From Pseudozyma flocculosa PF-1 (taxonomy: Eukaryota > Basidiomycota > Ustilaginomycetes > Ustilaginales > Ustilaginaceae): a DNA stretch of 11,949 bases. The translations under genes and the position numbers were made by a program. Within the stretch, counting starts at the first letter, position 1; each line of letters starts with the position of its first letter. Positions 1-7,762 of this stretch are shown here, piece by piece. The notes beneath the pieces are model-generated. The model was not told the DNA's origin, did no database searches, and was given only the letters and a program-made list of their open reading frames with translations. Location of the stretch: the NCBI RefSeq assembly GCF_000417875.1, contig NW_006920899.1, positions 1-11,949 on the forward strand, read 5' to 3'.

Positions 1-818
1 CAAGATGATTGCCTGGTTGTGTTTTTGGCATGCAAATGCTGACTGTGTGAGATTGTCTATGCCTAGGAGGGACCTTTTGGCTGCCTGTACGCTTGGCCCC
101 AGCAGGACACTGCCATGCTTTTCGCAGCCTCAAAGCTTGCAATGGCCCTTTGGTAGGCCCAAGGATCGGCTCTGAGCAAGCTGTGGGGCAGAAAGGTTCA
201 ACTTCAAGGAACGGGCTGGGAAATCGCTTCTACCTGCACTGTTGAGGCAGCCTGCTGTGGCCTGATGTTGGTGCCAGCATGCCCTGGAGCTGCCTGATCC
301 TTGTTCTGCAGCCTCACAGCACCAAACAAAGCAGCTGCAACGGCCGTAGCTTGCCTAGGGTTGCCCAAGCAAATCCTGCGTGACAGGACTGCATTGAAAA
401 GCAGCAATGGCCATCATGCATGTGAGGATGTTTTTGTTGGGTGTGGGACCCCATACCTTCCTTCCTTGCAGAGCGCTCTGGGATGGGCCTCGGAGCTGGG
501 GACAATGGTGCATGTAGCCAGCCAAAGGGTGTGTCCTGATGACGTTGTTCAAGCCAATCCAGAGCTCCACCACTTTACGATGGGGAAAGTGTTGCTTTGC
601 ATCCCTACATGCTTTAAAGGCTCCACAATGTGTCTGGGCAGTTCCCTGTCCTGTCCATTGTCCATACCGGGTCAGCAGATGCTTGTGTGTGTGGCCTTGG
701 AGCTGCTTGCTGCATGGACGGCTCTTGACCTGCATCTCTGTTGCTTGGATGGCCCAGGGATGTGCAAAGCAGGGCAGGCTTGTATGAGTTGTTGGGACCA
801 GAGCAATGCTAGCATGGG

Positions 819-825
819 TTATATG
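819..825 (+). promoter_or_regulatory. TATA-like element upstream of the 5S gene
   Basis: The sequence TTATATG lies about 23-29 nt before the inferred 5S start at 848. Several fungi have a TATA-type element near -25 to -30 of 5S genes that helps TFIIIB placement. Spacing and sequence fit that role here, but the motif is short and lies in AT-containing flanking DNA, so this is suggestive only. Confidence 0.4.
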
Positions 826-847
826 TGCTTTTGCAAAGGTCCCTTTC

Positions 848-964
848 ATCTGCGGCCATAGGACCCTGAAAGCACTGCATCCGTCCGATCTGCAAAGTTA
901 AGCAGGGTACCGCCTAGCTAGTACTGCGGTGGGGGACCACGCGGGAATCCTAGGTGCTGCAGTT
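848..964 (+). rRNA. 5S ribosomal RNA
   Basis: The segment carries the eukaryotic 5S core: GGCCATAGGA near the 5' end, CTGAAAGCAC, GTCCGATCTGC, AAGTTAAGC, the GGTGGGGGACCACGCGGGAA hairpin region and GGTGCTG before the 3' end. The stems can be written out. Helix I pairs 850-856 with 956-962, helix II 863-868 with 903-908, helix III 876-879 with 891-894, and helix V 913-917 with 950-954. All are fully paired, with one G-U in helix I. The product is part of the large ribosomal subunit and is made by RNA polymerase III from internal control elements. A TATA-like motif lies upstream and T runs follow. One oddity is that loop C reads CATCCGTCCGATC, one C shorter than the form I regard as usual in fungi. 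No other rDNA is in the window, so this is a dispersed copy. Ends are inferred from helix I and could shift by 1-2 nt. Confidence 0.92.
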
Positions 965-967
965 TCC

Positions 968-982
968 TTTTGCCCTTTTTTT
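968..982 (+). terminator. RNA polymerase III T-run terminator of the 5S gene
   Basis: A T4 run (968-971) and a T7 run (976-982) lie 4-18 nt after the mature 3' end of 5S. Runs of four or more T on the non-template strand end Pol III transcription. A longer pyrimidine-rich stretch continues to about 1026 with no further identifiable function. Confidence 0.75.
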
Positions 983-1110
983 CTTCTCCATCCTCCTCCT
1001 CCCTTCTTCCTTCTTTTGCCTTGCCATGCCGTACACCTCTGCCCCATTTCCTCCCTGCCCTCTGATGGACCTTAATTGGTTGCTGCATGTGTCAGTTCTT
1101 CTGTTGCTTG

Positions 1111-1115
1111 CAGCC
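1111..1115. repeat. Left target-site duplication of the solo LTR (CAGCC)
   Basis: CAGCC directly precedes the TG of the LTR and is repeated exactly right after its terminal CA at 1423-1427. A 5-bp duplication is typical of Ty1/copia and Ty3/gypsy integrases. Confidence 0.8.
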
Positions 1116-1422
1116 TGTTAGGGCAACCCCGAGAGGCGCTCAGCGGTGGCGTGGAGTTAACTCCACACGCGCCGTACCCAAGGCTTGGACCCATGGGGCG
1201 CGACCCGCGCTGCGGTAGTGTCGACCCTACTGGCGTGGTAGACAGTGCAAGGCCGGAGAAGCTAGGTGTTTGCTTCCGGTCGTCGATTGTACTTAGTATC
1301 TATAGGATCCTACGGTACAATATTGATATCCCTTCACACACTTACTGTCTCCCTCAACCTCTCCTGGTACACTACGCCGCCTTAGGCCTACCTACGGTTA
1401 GCAAGACCCCTAGGGCTTAACA
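1116..1422. mobile_element. Solo LTR of an LTR retrotransposon (307 bp)
   Basis: The element starts TGTTAGGGC and ends GGGCTTAACA, giving terminal inverted repeats TGTTA/TAACA with the canonical TG...CA ends. It is flanked by a perfect 5-bp duplication, CAGCC, at 1111-1115 and 1423-1427. No gag-pol sequence or second LTR is in the window, so this is best read as a solo LTR left by LTR-LTR recombination. Inside it are about 22 CpG, near the number expected by chance, whereas the flanks are almost CpG-free. It also holds a perfect 16-bp palindrome (1151-1166). Superfamily (copia or gypsy) and orientation cannot be set without the internal region. Its start lies 151 bp past the end of the 5S gene. 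Confidence 0.82.
1151..1166. repeat. Perfect 16-bp palindrome within the LTR
   Basis: GTGGAGTTAACTCCAC equals its own reverse complement. It lies 35 bp into the LTR and could be a regulator-binding site or a transcript hairpin; no function is visible. Confidence 0.5.
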
Positions 1423-1427
1423 CAGCC
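1423..1427. repeat. Right target-site duplication of the solo LTR (CAGCC)
   Basis: This is an exact copy of the five bases at 1111-1115, placed immediately after the LTR terminal CA. Confidence 0.8.
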
Positions 1428-1800
1428 CTTGGTGTGCTGTGCCTGTCTCTTTGCCACACCAGAGATCACATTTCTGTTTGAGGACCACTGCACTGTGCAT
1501 GAGCTTGTGCTTTGGTCAGCCTCATCTTGATCATTGCTGTTGGCCTAGGCAGCTGCACTCTCCACCTGAACCAAGCTCATGGCACCAGGACACTCAGGCA
1601 TGCGCTGTGAAGGCAGGTTGGGAATGACTGCTGCTGTTGGCCCCCTGGCAGCCTGTTGTTTCTACATGTGTGAGCATGTATATTGTCTCAAAGTAGGTGT
1701 GCACACAGGTGAACATAGGTCAGAGACTTGTCTTCAACAGTGGGAAGAGAGATGTAAGGGCAGAGGTGATTGTGGAAATCAGCAGAGCTGAATGTCAGGG

Positions 1801-2227
1801 TCGGCCACTGATGTTGTGCTGCCGAGGTTGCAGGAGGGGGTCCCCCGGTGAAGCCGATGCGCATGCTGCGCGACGGGCGGGGGTCTGCAGGTGTGTGTTC
1901 GGCTCGTTTCGCGTGAAATGCGCTGCAGTCTCGGCTCTTCCGCCCCTGCTCCGCCCGCTCGCCTGTTGTGCTCGGCTGAACCAAGTGGTGGTGTGCCTAT
2001 GGCGGCCCTCCGTCGTCGTCATCGGCCGACTAACAACACCATTTCCGCCACCATCATCACCACCACCAGCGCCCATCGTCTTAACTGGATCGCAGTTGCC
2101 ACCCGACCGCCTCGCGGGCCGCCACACGCTTCATCTCGCCGACCTACGCTAGACTTTCCTAGCCCTGCTCTCCTCCTCCTCCCTCCTCTTGCTCTCGCCA
2201 TCTCGACTCCAACCAGCCGCGCCCGTC
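1801..2227 (+). promoter_or_regulatory. Presumed promoter and 5' leader of the lipase gene
   Basis: This 427-bp CpG-rich stretch lies between the CpG-poor tract and the lipase ATG. It ends in a pyrimidine-rich block (about 2154-2200, rich in CTCCTC), a common neighbourhood of transcription starts in fungi. I see no clear TATA box. An upstream ATG at 1999 opens an 83-codon frame that ends at 2250, overlapping the lipase start in another frame. It matters only if transcription starts before it. Confidence 0.4.
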
Positions 2228-4351
2228 ATGGCCGGCACCAGCCTTCCTAACGGCTCCTCGACCAGTGCCTCATCCAGCCACGACTCGACGCCCTGTCGCA
2301 AATCGACTGGCGCGGGCTCAAGCTCGGCCTCCAGCAGCCACGGGACCCACAATGGCAGGCATCACGGCGACCCATCGGATGCCGGCAGCTCGACGACAAC
2401 CACCACCACCACCCGCCTGCTCGCAGACAGCAACCTCGTCGTCACGGACACGGCGTCAACCTCGGCCGTTTCCGACTCGATCCGCGCGTCCACCTCGGCC
2501 CTGGGAGAGTCGATAAGCCGGCCCGTCTCGGCGGCCTCGATGCGCATCCGCGTCGATCGGCCCTCGAACGAGGCCATCAGCGGCAGGGCGCTCTACACCC
2601 ACGTCCCCACCGGCTTTGAAGAGGAGCCCCTGCTGCGCCCGCCCTCGCCCGACTACGGCGCCTCTTCGAGCGCATCAAAGGCTGGTGGCGGCCGCAGCGA
2701 TGCCGGCGGCATCGATGGCCGGTCTACCTTCAATGAGCGCCTCACCCATATCTTTGCACGCCGCGGCGGCGCACCAGCCTACGGCCGGCCCACGCTCTAC
2801 AGCCGCCTGCGCCTCACCTTCAGCCAGACGCTGGCCAATGTGCTGTCTTCGTTTTTCCTCATCCTCGTCGTCGTCTGGGCGCTCTCGGTGCGGATCGTCT
2901 CGAGCCTGCCGAGCTTCTTTACGCCGCAGATCATCGAGGAAAAGGTGTGGGACGACGCGCCACGCTGGAAGAGGGAGAAGCTGGTCAAGGACGTGCGCTA
3001 CTATGCCGCCTCGTGCGGCTTCGAGATCCGCAACGAGACCGTCGAGACCCAGGACGGCTACTTTCTGCGCGTCCACCGCGTCATTGATCCGCAGACGACG
3101 CACAAGAAGCACGCCGACGGCCGCGGCGGCTTCCCCGTCCTCATCATGCACGGCCTCTTCCAGTCCAGCGGCAGCTTTGTCACCAGCGAGGAGAGGTCGC
3201 TCGCCTTCTGGCTGGCGAGAAAGGGCGGCTACCAGGTCTTCCTCGGCAACAACCGCGGCGTCTTTGACATGGGCCACCGCAAGTTCAAGCGCAGCGACCC
3301 ACGCTTCTGGGACTACAACATCCGCGAGCTCGCTCTCTACGACCTACCCGCCATGGTCGACTTTGTCAGGAAGGAGACCGGCTACGACAAGGTGAGCTGA
3401 GCAGCCGGTCGAACAGCCACGCTGCCCGGAGGTCTCTTTCCCTCCTCTTCTGCCGTTTCTCGTCGCTGACATCGTGTCGCATCGCTCAACCTTGTCGAGC
3501 GGGCCGCCCGCTCCACCTCCATCTTCATCCCCCTGCCCACCTCCCCGTCGCAGATTGCCTACATCGGACACTCGCAGGGCAACTCGACGGCGTTCATCTC
3601 GCTCTCGCAGGGCATGGTGCCGGAGCTCGGGCAGAAGCTCACCTGGTTCGGCGCACTCGCACCGGCCGTCTACGCGGGCCCGCTGACGTCGTGCTTCCCT
3701 TTTACCTCGCTCGGCCACATGGAGTGGTCGACGTGGAAGCGCTTCTTTGGCGTGCTCGACTTTATCCCGCTCATGAAGATTTCCTACGACTGGACGCCCG
3801 CCTATCCGTACGCGCTGCTGGGCTACCAGATGTTCGCCTTCCTCTTTGCGTGGACTGACGCCAACTGGCTGCAGCGACGCAAGGCCAAGATGTTCCGCTT
3901 CACGCCCCAGCCCGTCTCGTCAGCCTCGATCTACTGGTGGGCGGGCAAGGACGGCTTCGCCACGCGCGGCTGCATCCTCGATCCGAAAGCCGAGACCTGG
4001 TGGAACACGGGCTGCTTCCCGCCGCTCAGCATCTTCAGCGGCGGCATGGACTTCCTCGTCCTCACCGATCCGCTCATGGACCGGCTCGAGAAGAAGGAAA
4101 AGGGCGTCCGGTTGAAGCGCTTCAAGAGGCAGGACGAGGCAGAGCACTGCGACCACTTCTGGGCCGCCGATGCCGTCGAGTGGTGCTTCGAAGACATCCT
4201 CGCCGACATCGAGGACACGCGTCCCCCGTACGTCGACGAGGACGACGACGACAGCGGCCGGCGGCGAGACGACCGGGCAGAGGGCCGACAGCGCGGTGAC
4301 GACCAGCAAAAGCAGCAGCAGAGGCAAGGCAGGCTCGTCGACGTCATCTAG
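2228..4351 (+). CDS. Membrane-anchored alpha/beta-hydrolase lipase, steryl ester hydrolase-like (join 2228-3391, 3554-4351)
   Basis: The spliced protein is 653 residues. Residues 1-200 are mostly Ser/Thr/Gly-rich and look disordered. A single hydrophobic segment (about 203-225) suggests a type II membrane anchor, as in fungal steryl ester hydrolases of the Yeh1/Yeh2/Tgl1 group. The lipase-associated N-terminal region follows (about 256-290, VRYYAASCGFEIRNETVETQ). Next come HGLFQSS (308-314), GNNRG (340-344) and the nucleophile elbow GHSQG with Ser395. Asp554 in GGMDFLV and His586 in EHCDHFW probably complete the triad; the neighbouring His589 is the alternative. The tail from about residue 610 is acidic and Gln-rich. 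The family hydrolyses sterol esters or triacylglycerol at the ER, lipid droplets or plasma membrane; the substrate here is inferred. The start is the ATG in GTCATGG. The intron is required because the first exon runs into TGA at 3398-3400 and the family motif YIGHSQG resumes at 3554. The gene converges on SEC63. Confidence 0.88.
3392..3553 (+). other. Intron of the lipase gene (162 bp, phase 0)
   Basis: The donor is GTGAGC after the Lys388 codon (AAG) and the acceptor is CGCAG before ATT. A GCTGAC branch-type motif lies at 3465-3470. Joining gives GYDK-IAYIGHSQG, the expected family sequence. Reading through hits a stop within three codons. Confidence 0.9.
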
Positions 4352-4660
4352 AAACACCAGTCGAAGAGCATGGACCGGACCGGGTTCGGATCGCATTTTC
4401 AGATAGATGGCCTTGGGAAACCTTTCATCCGCCGCCGAGCCCGTATTTTTGGGCGGCGTGCGCATCTCCGTCCTGCTACCCGTCTATCGTCGTACCGCAC
4501 GTTTTGTCTTGTAACGAATTCGCCTTGATGACCAATGACGATGCCCATCTCCGGCTAACGGAAGGCCGCCTGACTCGTCGTGCGGCCGGGCGAATCACGT
4601 TTGGCATCTTGCGTCCGCTGTCGAGCACTGTCGTGACGTGCCTGCCGTCGCGATCCAGGT
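4352..4660. other. Convergent 3' intergenic region between lipase and SEC63
   Basis: Only 309 bp separate the two stop codons, so both 3' UTRs must fit or overlap here. I see no canonical AATAAA on either strand, no RNA gene and no convincing reading frame. Confidence 0.6.
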
Positions 4661-6988
4661 TCAGTCGGAGTCGGAATCGCTGCTGTCGTCGTCCTCCTCC
4701 TGCTCTTCGTCTTCGTCCTCGTCGCTGTCGTCGTCGCTGTCGCTCTCGTCGTCGCTCTGGCTCCGCATCGGCTTGACCTTCTGGCCGCGCATCGCTGCCA
4801 TCTGACCCGCAAGGCTGTCTTCCTCCGGGTCGCTGATCTCGTCCTCGATGTCCTGCTCTTCGAGCGCCGCGGGGTCGTCGACCTTGAGCTTGACGCTGCG
4901 CGCAGCGTCGCACCCGAGGAACGAGTCCGACTTGAGCATCGCCTGGAACGTGTACATGCCGGCCTGCGGTGGCGCCTGGAATTGGACGGTGTAGGTGCGG
5001 ACGCGATCCGAACCAATGTCGGACACACGCGTCGGCTGCACAATCACGCGATCCAGCTTGTGGTCTCCGAGCATCACCCACCACGTCGGCTTCCGCTCCT
5101 GAGACAGGCAGACCCGAAAGAGGCCATAGGGCAAGTGGCGGTCAAGAGTCAGCAAGTCAAGTCGAAGTCGGGAACGATGCCGACGCTGGGGCCGACTCAC
5201 CTCGAGGTAGTAGGGCGCCCGGGCGAAGCCGACGGGTGTCTTGCCCTCCTTGTCGCTCTTCTCGTCCTTCCTGCCAATCAGGGCGTCGAGCGTCGTGTCG
5301 TCGTCGTCCTCGGTGCCCGGCCGGACGCTCGTCTCTTCGTCGGTGCGCTTGGCATCGGCGCGGACGCCATGTCTGAGCAGGCTGCCGTCCTTGCGGAGGG
5401 GCAGGGTGCGCACCTTGACGACAAACTGCACAATCGACCCGGTGGTGGCCAGCTTCTCTCCGGTCACCTTGAAGTAGGCATCGACGAGCTCGAGGCGGGG
5501 CCACTCGCGCATCACCTTGACGGCCAGGTCGTAGTCGCTCTGGGAGACGCCCTCACCAAAAAGGAGGCGCTTGCGCTCGGAGTCGGGCACTTTCCACAGG
5601 CCCTGGATGCCCTGCGAGGCGACGGGGTGGGCCTGGACCAGCTTGCGGGCGGCTTCGATGGTGATGCCAGGTAGCTGGACGAGCTCGACGGCGGGGTCGT
5701 CGTGGATCGGCACGGCCTGGACAAAGCGCTGCACGAGGTTCATCAGGACCAGGGTCTCGGTGAGCCAGTTGTGCGCCAGCGAGATCGACATGAGGCCGTT
5801 GAGCTGCGCCACTGCCTTGTGGGCGTAGCGGTACTTGGCCTTGGTCAGCCGGACGCTCGGGGTGTCGATGCGCAGCACATGTGCGTAGAGCAGCACGACG
5901 GCCTTGCGGATGGAAGCGTTGCGGAAGCCGTCGATCAGGCCCCACTCGGGCACGAGCTCAGCGATCTTGGCACGGACGTCATGTTCGAGCTGGGTCAGGG
6001 CGGCCTCGTCGGCGTCCTTGCCCGTGCGGTTGAGCTTGGCGTCGTTGAACTCGTCCGAGATGGCCATCAGCGCGAGGATGCGCGGGACGGGCGTGTCCTC
6101 GCGCAGGTGCTGGAAGTAGGTCTGGGCGGTGTTGTTGATCAGGCCGTCCTTGGTCTTGGAGCGCGAGCCGTACCACCACTTGGCGACGAGGTAGGGCAGG
6201 CCGACGCCAAAGATGAGGCCGTACACGCCGAGGACGTAGATGTTGTTGTGCGACTCGATGACCCAGCGGGGCAGGGCGATGCCCATCGACATCTCCTGGC
6301 GTCCGTCGGGGTGCCCATAGAGCTCGAAGTTCTTTCGGATGGTCTCGTCAGTGAGTCTGTGGGGAGCAAGGAGACGGGCGCGGCACGCGAGGGAACGGGA
6401 CGGGACGGGACGGGGTCCGAGATGTCAGCGGACGCGCTCTCGAGGGCGACATGGGATGGAGTGGAGCCACACGCAGCGAAGGCGACGATGCAAGGGCATT
6501 TTGACCACTCACGACTTGTAGGCCTTGGTCAGCTCGATGAACTGGGACTCGGCCTCCTCCTTTGTCTGGTTGTCGCCCAGGACGAGCTTGTCCGGGTGGA
6601 ACTTGACGCTGAGGCGCTTGTAATGCTTTTTGATCTCCTTTTCGGTGGCGCTGGTGGCGAGGCCGAGGATGGAGAAGGGGTCGTAGACGGCGTGGGACGA
6701 GTTGGCGGCGGCGTTCATGATCTTCTGGAAGAGGAAGGCGACGACGCCCCAGCCGGCGACGACAAAGAGGAAGCGCTTGCTGATCTGCGGGTTGGTGATG
6801 CTGCGGCGGTTTACGCGCTTGATGGCGGCCACCTTTTGGCCGGCGGCATCGAACCAGCCCTGCCTGCCGGCTCGCGGCTTGGACGAGGAGAGGAGCGAGT
6901 AGGTGAGGGGGACGAGGACGAGGAGGAGGAAGGTGAGGACAAAGGTGAGGAACTGGCCTCCCTCCTCGTCGTACTTGTACTCGGCCAT
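4661..6988 (-). CDS. SEC63: Sec63, ER translocon J-domain subunit (complement join 4661-5098, 5201-6356, 6513-6988)
   Basis: The spliced protein is 689 residues. Sec63 works with Sec61, Sec62 and lumenal BiP/Kar2 to drive post-translational import into the ER. Visible in order are TM1 (about 13-33), TM2 (about 73-91), a lumenal J domain from DPFSILG (103) with the HPD motif at 131-133 and its end at YGHPDGRQ (172-179), TM3 (about 198-217), then a long cytosolic region of the Sec63/Brl type with a C-terminal beta-rich part starting WWVMLGD. The last 33 or so residues are almost all Asp, Glu and Ser; in yeast the corresponding acidic, CK2-phosphorylated tail contacts Sec62. The ATG at 6988 sits in GACATGG and gives the usual short lumenal N-terminus. 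Two introns are supported by restored family sequence. Length matches fungal orthologues (about 660-700). The gene is divergent from VFA1 and convergent with the lipase. Confidence 0.96.
5099..5200 (-). other. SEC63 intron 2 (102 bp, phase 0, no in-frame stop)
   Basis: On the minus strand the donor is GTGAGT after CTCGAG, a TGCTGACTC branch-type motif lies about 50 nt before the acceptor, and the acceptor is TCTCAG. Removal joins APYYLE to ERKPTWWVML, the continuous sequence expected in Sec63. The intron is 34 codons long with no stop, so a plain ORF search misses it and translates an Arg/Leu-rich insert. Confidence 0.88.
6357..6512 (-). other. SEC63 intron 1 (156 bp, phase 2)
   Basis: On the minus strand the donor is GTGAGT after TACAAGTC, a GCTGAC motif lies about 68 nt before the acceptor, and the acceptor is CCCACAG. 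The split Ser codon TC+A is restored, giving KAYKS-LTDETIRKNF, the end of the J domain. A CCCGT-type pyrimidine repeat lies between branch motif and acceptor. Confidence 0.93.
6395..6414. repeat. (ACGGG)4 tandem repeat in SEC63 intron 1
   Basis: Four perfect ACGGG units on the plus strand, read as CCCGT on the transcribed strand. They lie between the branch-type motif and the acceptor and may serve as part of the polypyrimidine tract. Confidence 0.7.
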
Positions 6989-7762
6989 GTCGTCGAGGTT
7001 GGGACAGGGCGACGCCGAAGCTGTGGGGAGCGCTACGGGTCGGTGCCTATCGTTGATGTGTGAGAGGGTGGGTTATCAGACGAGGGGGCGGGCCGTTTGA
7101 GCGGGAGAACACCAGAATGTGAACGCTGATGGTCGAGTGGTCCCCGGAGGCGGCTGGCCAGGATCTGCGCGGGTGTTCGAGCCGGGGTTCGGGCGTCGAA
7201 TGGCACGGCGCGAGATCAAAGAGCGTGTAGCGTCGGCCAGTGCGATGGCGAGAGCCTGGTTGGGAGTATGGCGGTGGTGCTTGAGGACGGCGACGGTGGA
7301 CGTGGTGGTGGCGATGGTGGTGGCAAGAGGGGCAGGTTGGCAGGGTGGGTAGAGCGGTGCGTCGTGTTGCGCGGCTCTTGGCTTTGGATCCTTGGTTTGG
7401 CTGGGGGTCGGGTCGGGTCTGGACTGGTGTCTGGCCCAAGAAGTTTGCACGCAAGCAAGCAGCGCGGCGGCGGTCGGTGCGTTCGCTGGCAGGTCCACGT
7501 CGGGTGGAGCGAGGTGGGCGTGGGTGCCAGCCAGCCTGGAAGGAAGGCTTGCCAGCGGGGCAGCCCTCTGGGGGAAGCTGGGCAAGGCTTACCTGTCTCG
7601 CGCGACTCTTGCTGGCTGGCTGGCTGGCTGGCAAGGCTGGCCGGCCCTTGATCAAGATCAGCAGCCTCGCTCGGGCCCGCACCGCCCTTCCCCCCAAATC
7701 CGCTAAGCCTGGCCAGGCCTGCCTCGACGCGGGCCTCGACGTCGGTCCCCAGCCACCTTAGA
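6989..7762. promoter_or_regulatory. Divergent promoter region between SEC63 and VFA1
   Basis: These 774 bp separate the two start codons and must hold both promoters and both 5' leaders. On the minus strand the last 100 or so bases before the SEC63 ATG are pyrimidine-rich, as expected near a fungal transcription start. No clear TATA box is seen for either gene. A GCTG microsatellite lies at 7611-7632. Long open frames on both strands here lack any recognisable domain and overlap one another, so I do not call genes. Confidence 0.5.
7611..7632. repeat. (GCTG)5.5 microsatellite
   Basis: Twenty-two bases of perfect tetranucleotide repeat lie 131 bp before the VFA1 start. The location in a presumed promoter makes length variation a possible expression modifier, but nothing shows this. 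Confidence 0.85.

Larger units (their letters stand above)
1..1800. other. CpG-depleted, TG/CA-rich decayed tract without a protein gene
   Basis: By hand count, positions 1-847, 965-1115 and 1423-1800 (1,376 nt together) contain about 16 CpG dinucleotides, where roughly 90 would be expected at the local base composition. TG and CA are abundant throughout. From 1801 onward CpG becomes dense at once. The pattern fits long-term deamination of methylated CpG or a RIP-like process acting on repeat DNA. Open frames exist (for example 301-861 plus and 355-849 minus), but they are rich in Cys, His and Trp derived from TGC/TGT/CAC, overlap each other, lack the C/G-ending codon preference of the genes downstream and resemble no family I know. 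The 5S gene and the LTR inside the tract are the exceptions that keep CpG. What the decayed sequence was originally cannot be told by eye. Confidence 0.75.

Noticed and set aside
301..861. 186-codon plus-strand open frame (and 164-codon minus-strand frame at 355-849)
   Set aside because: Both are Cys/His-rich products of TG/CA-rich decayed DNA, overlap each other, run into the 5S gene or its edge and match no family.
62..1549. CCTAGG hexamer found at 62, 354, 949, 1409 and 1544
   Set aside because: Two copies belong to the 5S helix and the LTR end; the rest are compatible with chance in this composition, with no regular spacing.
2265..3395. Alternative-frame open readings across the lipase exon
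   Set aside because: Arg/Ser/Ala-rich shadows of the lipase frame without motifs.
5702..7063. 453-codon plus-strand open frame
   Set aside because: It is antisense to SEC63, whose protein is unmistakable; stop-free because SEC63 uses C/G-ending codons.
7171..7195. GTGTTCGAGCC resembling a tRNA B box
   Set aside because: No acceptor-stem pairing, no D or anticodon arm can be placed around it.
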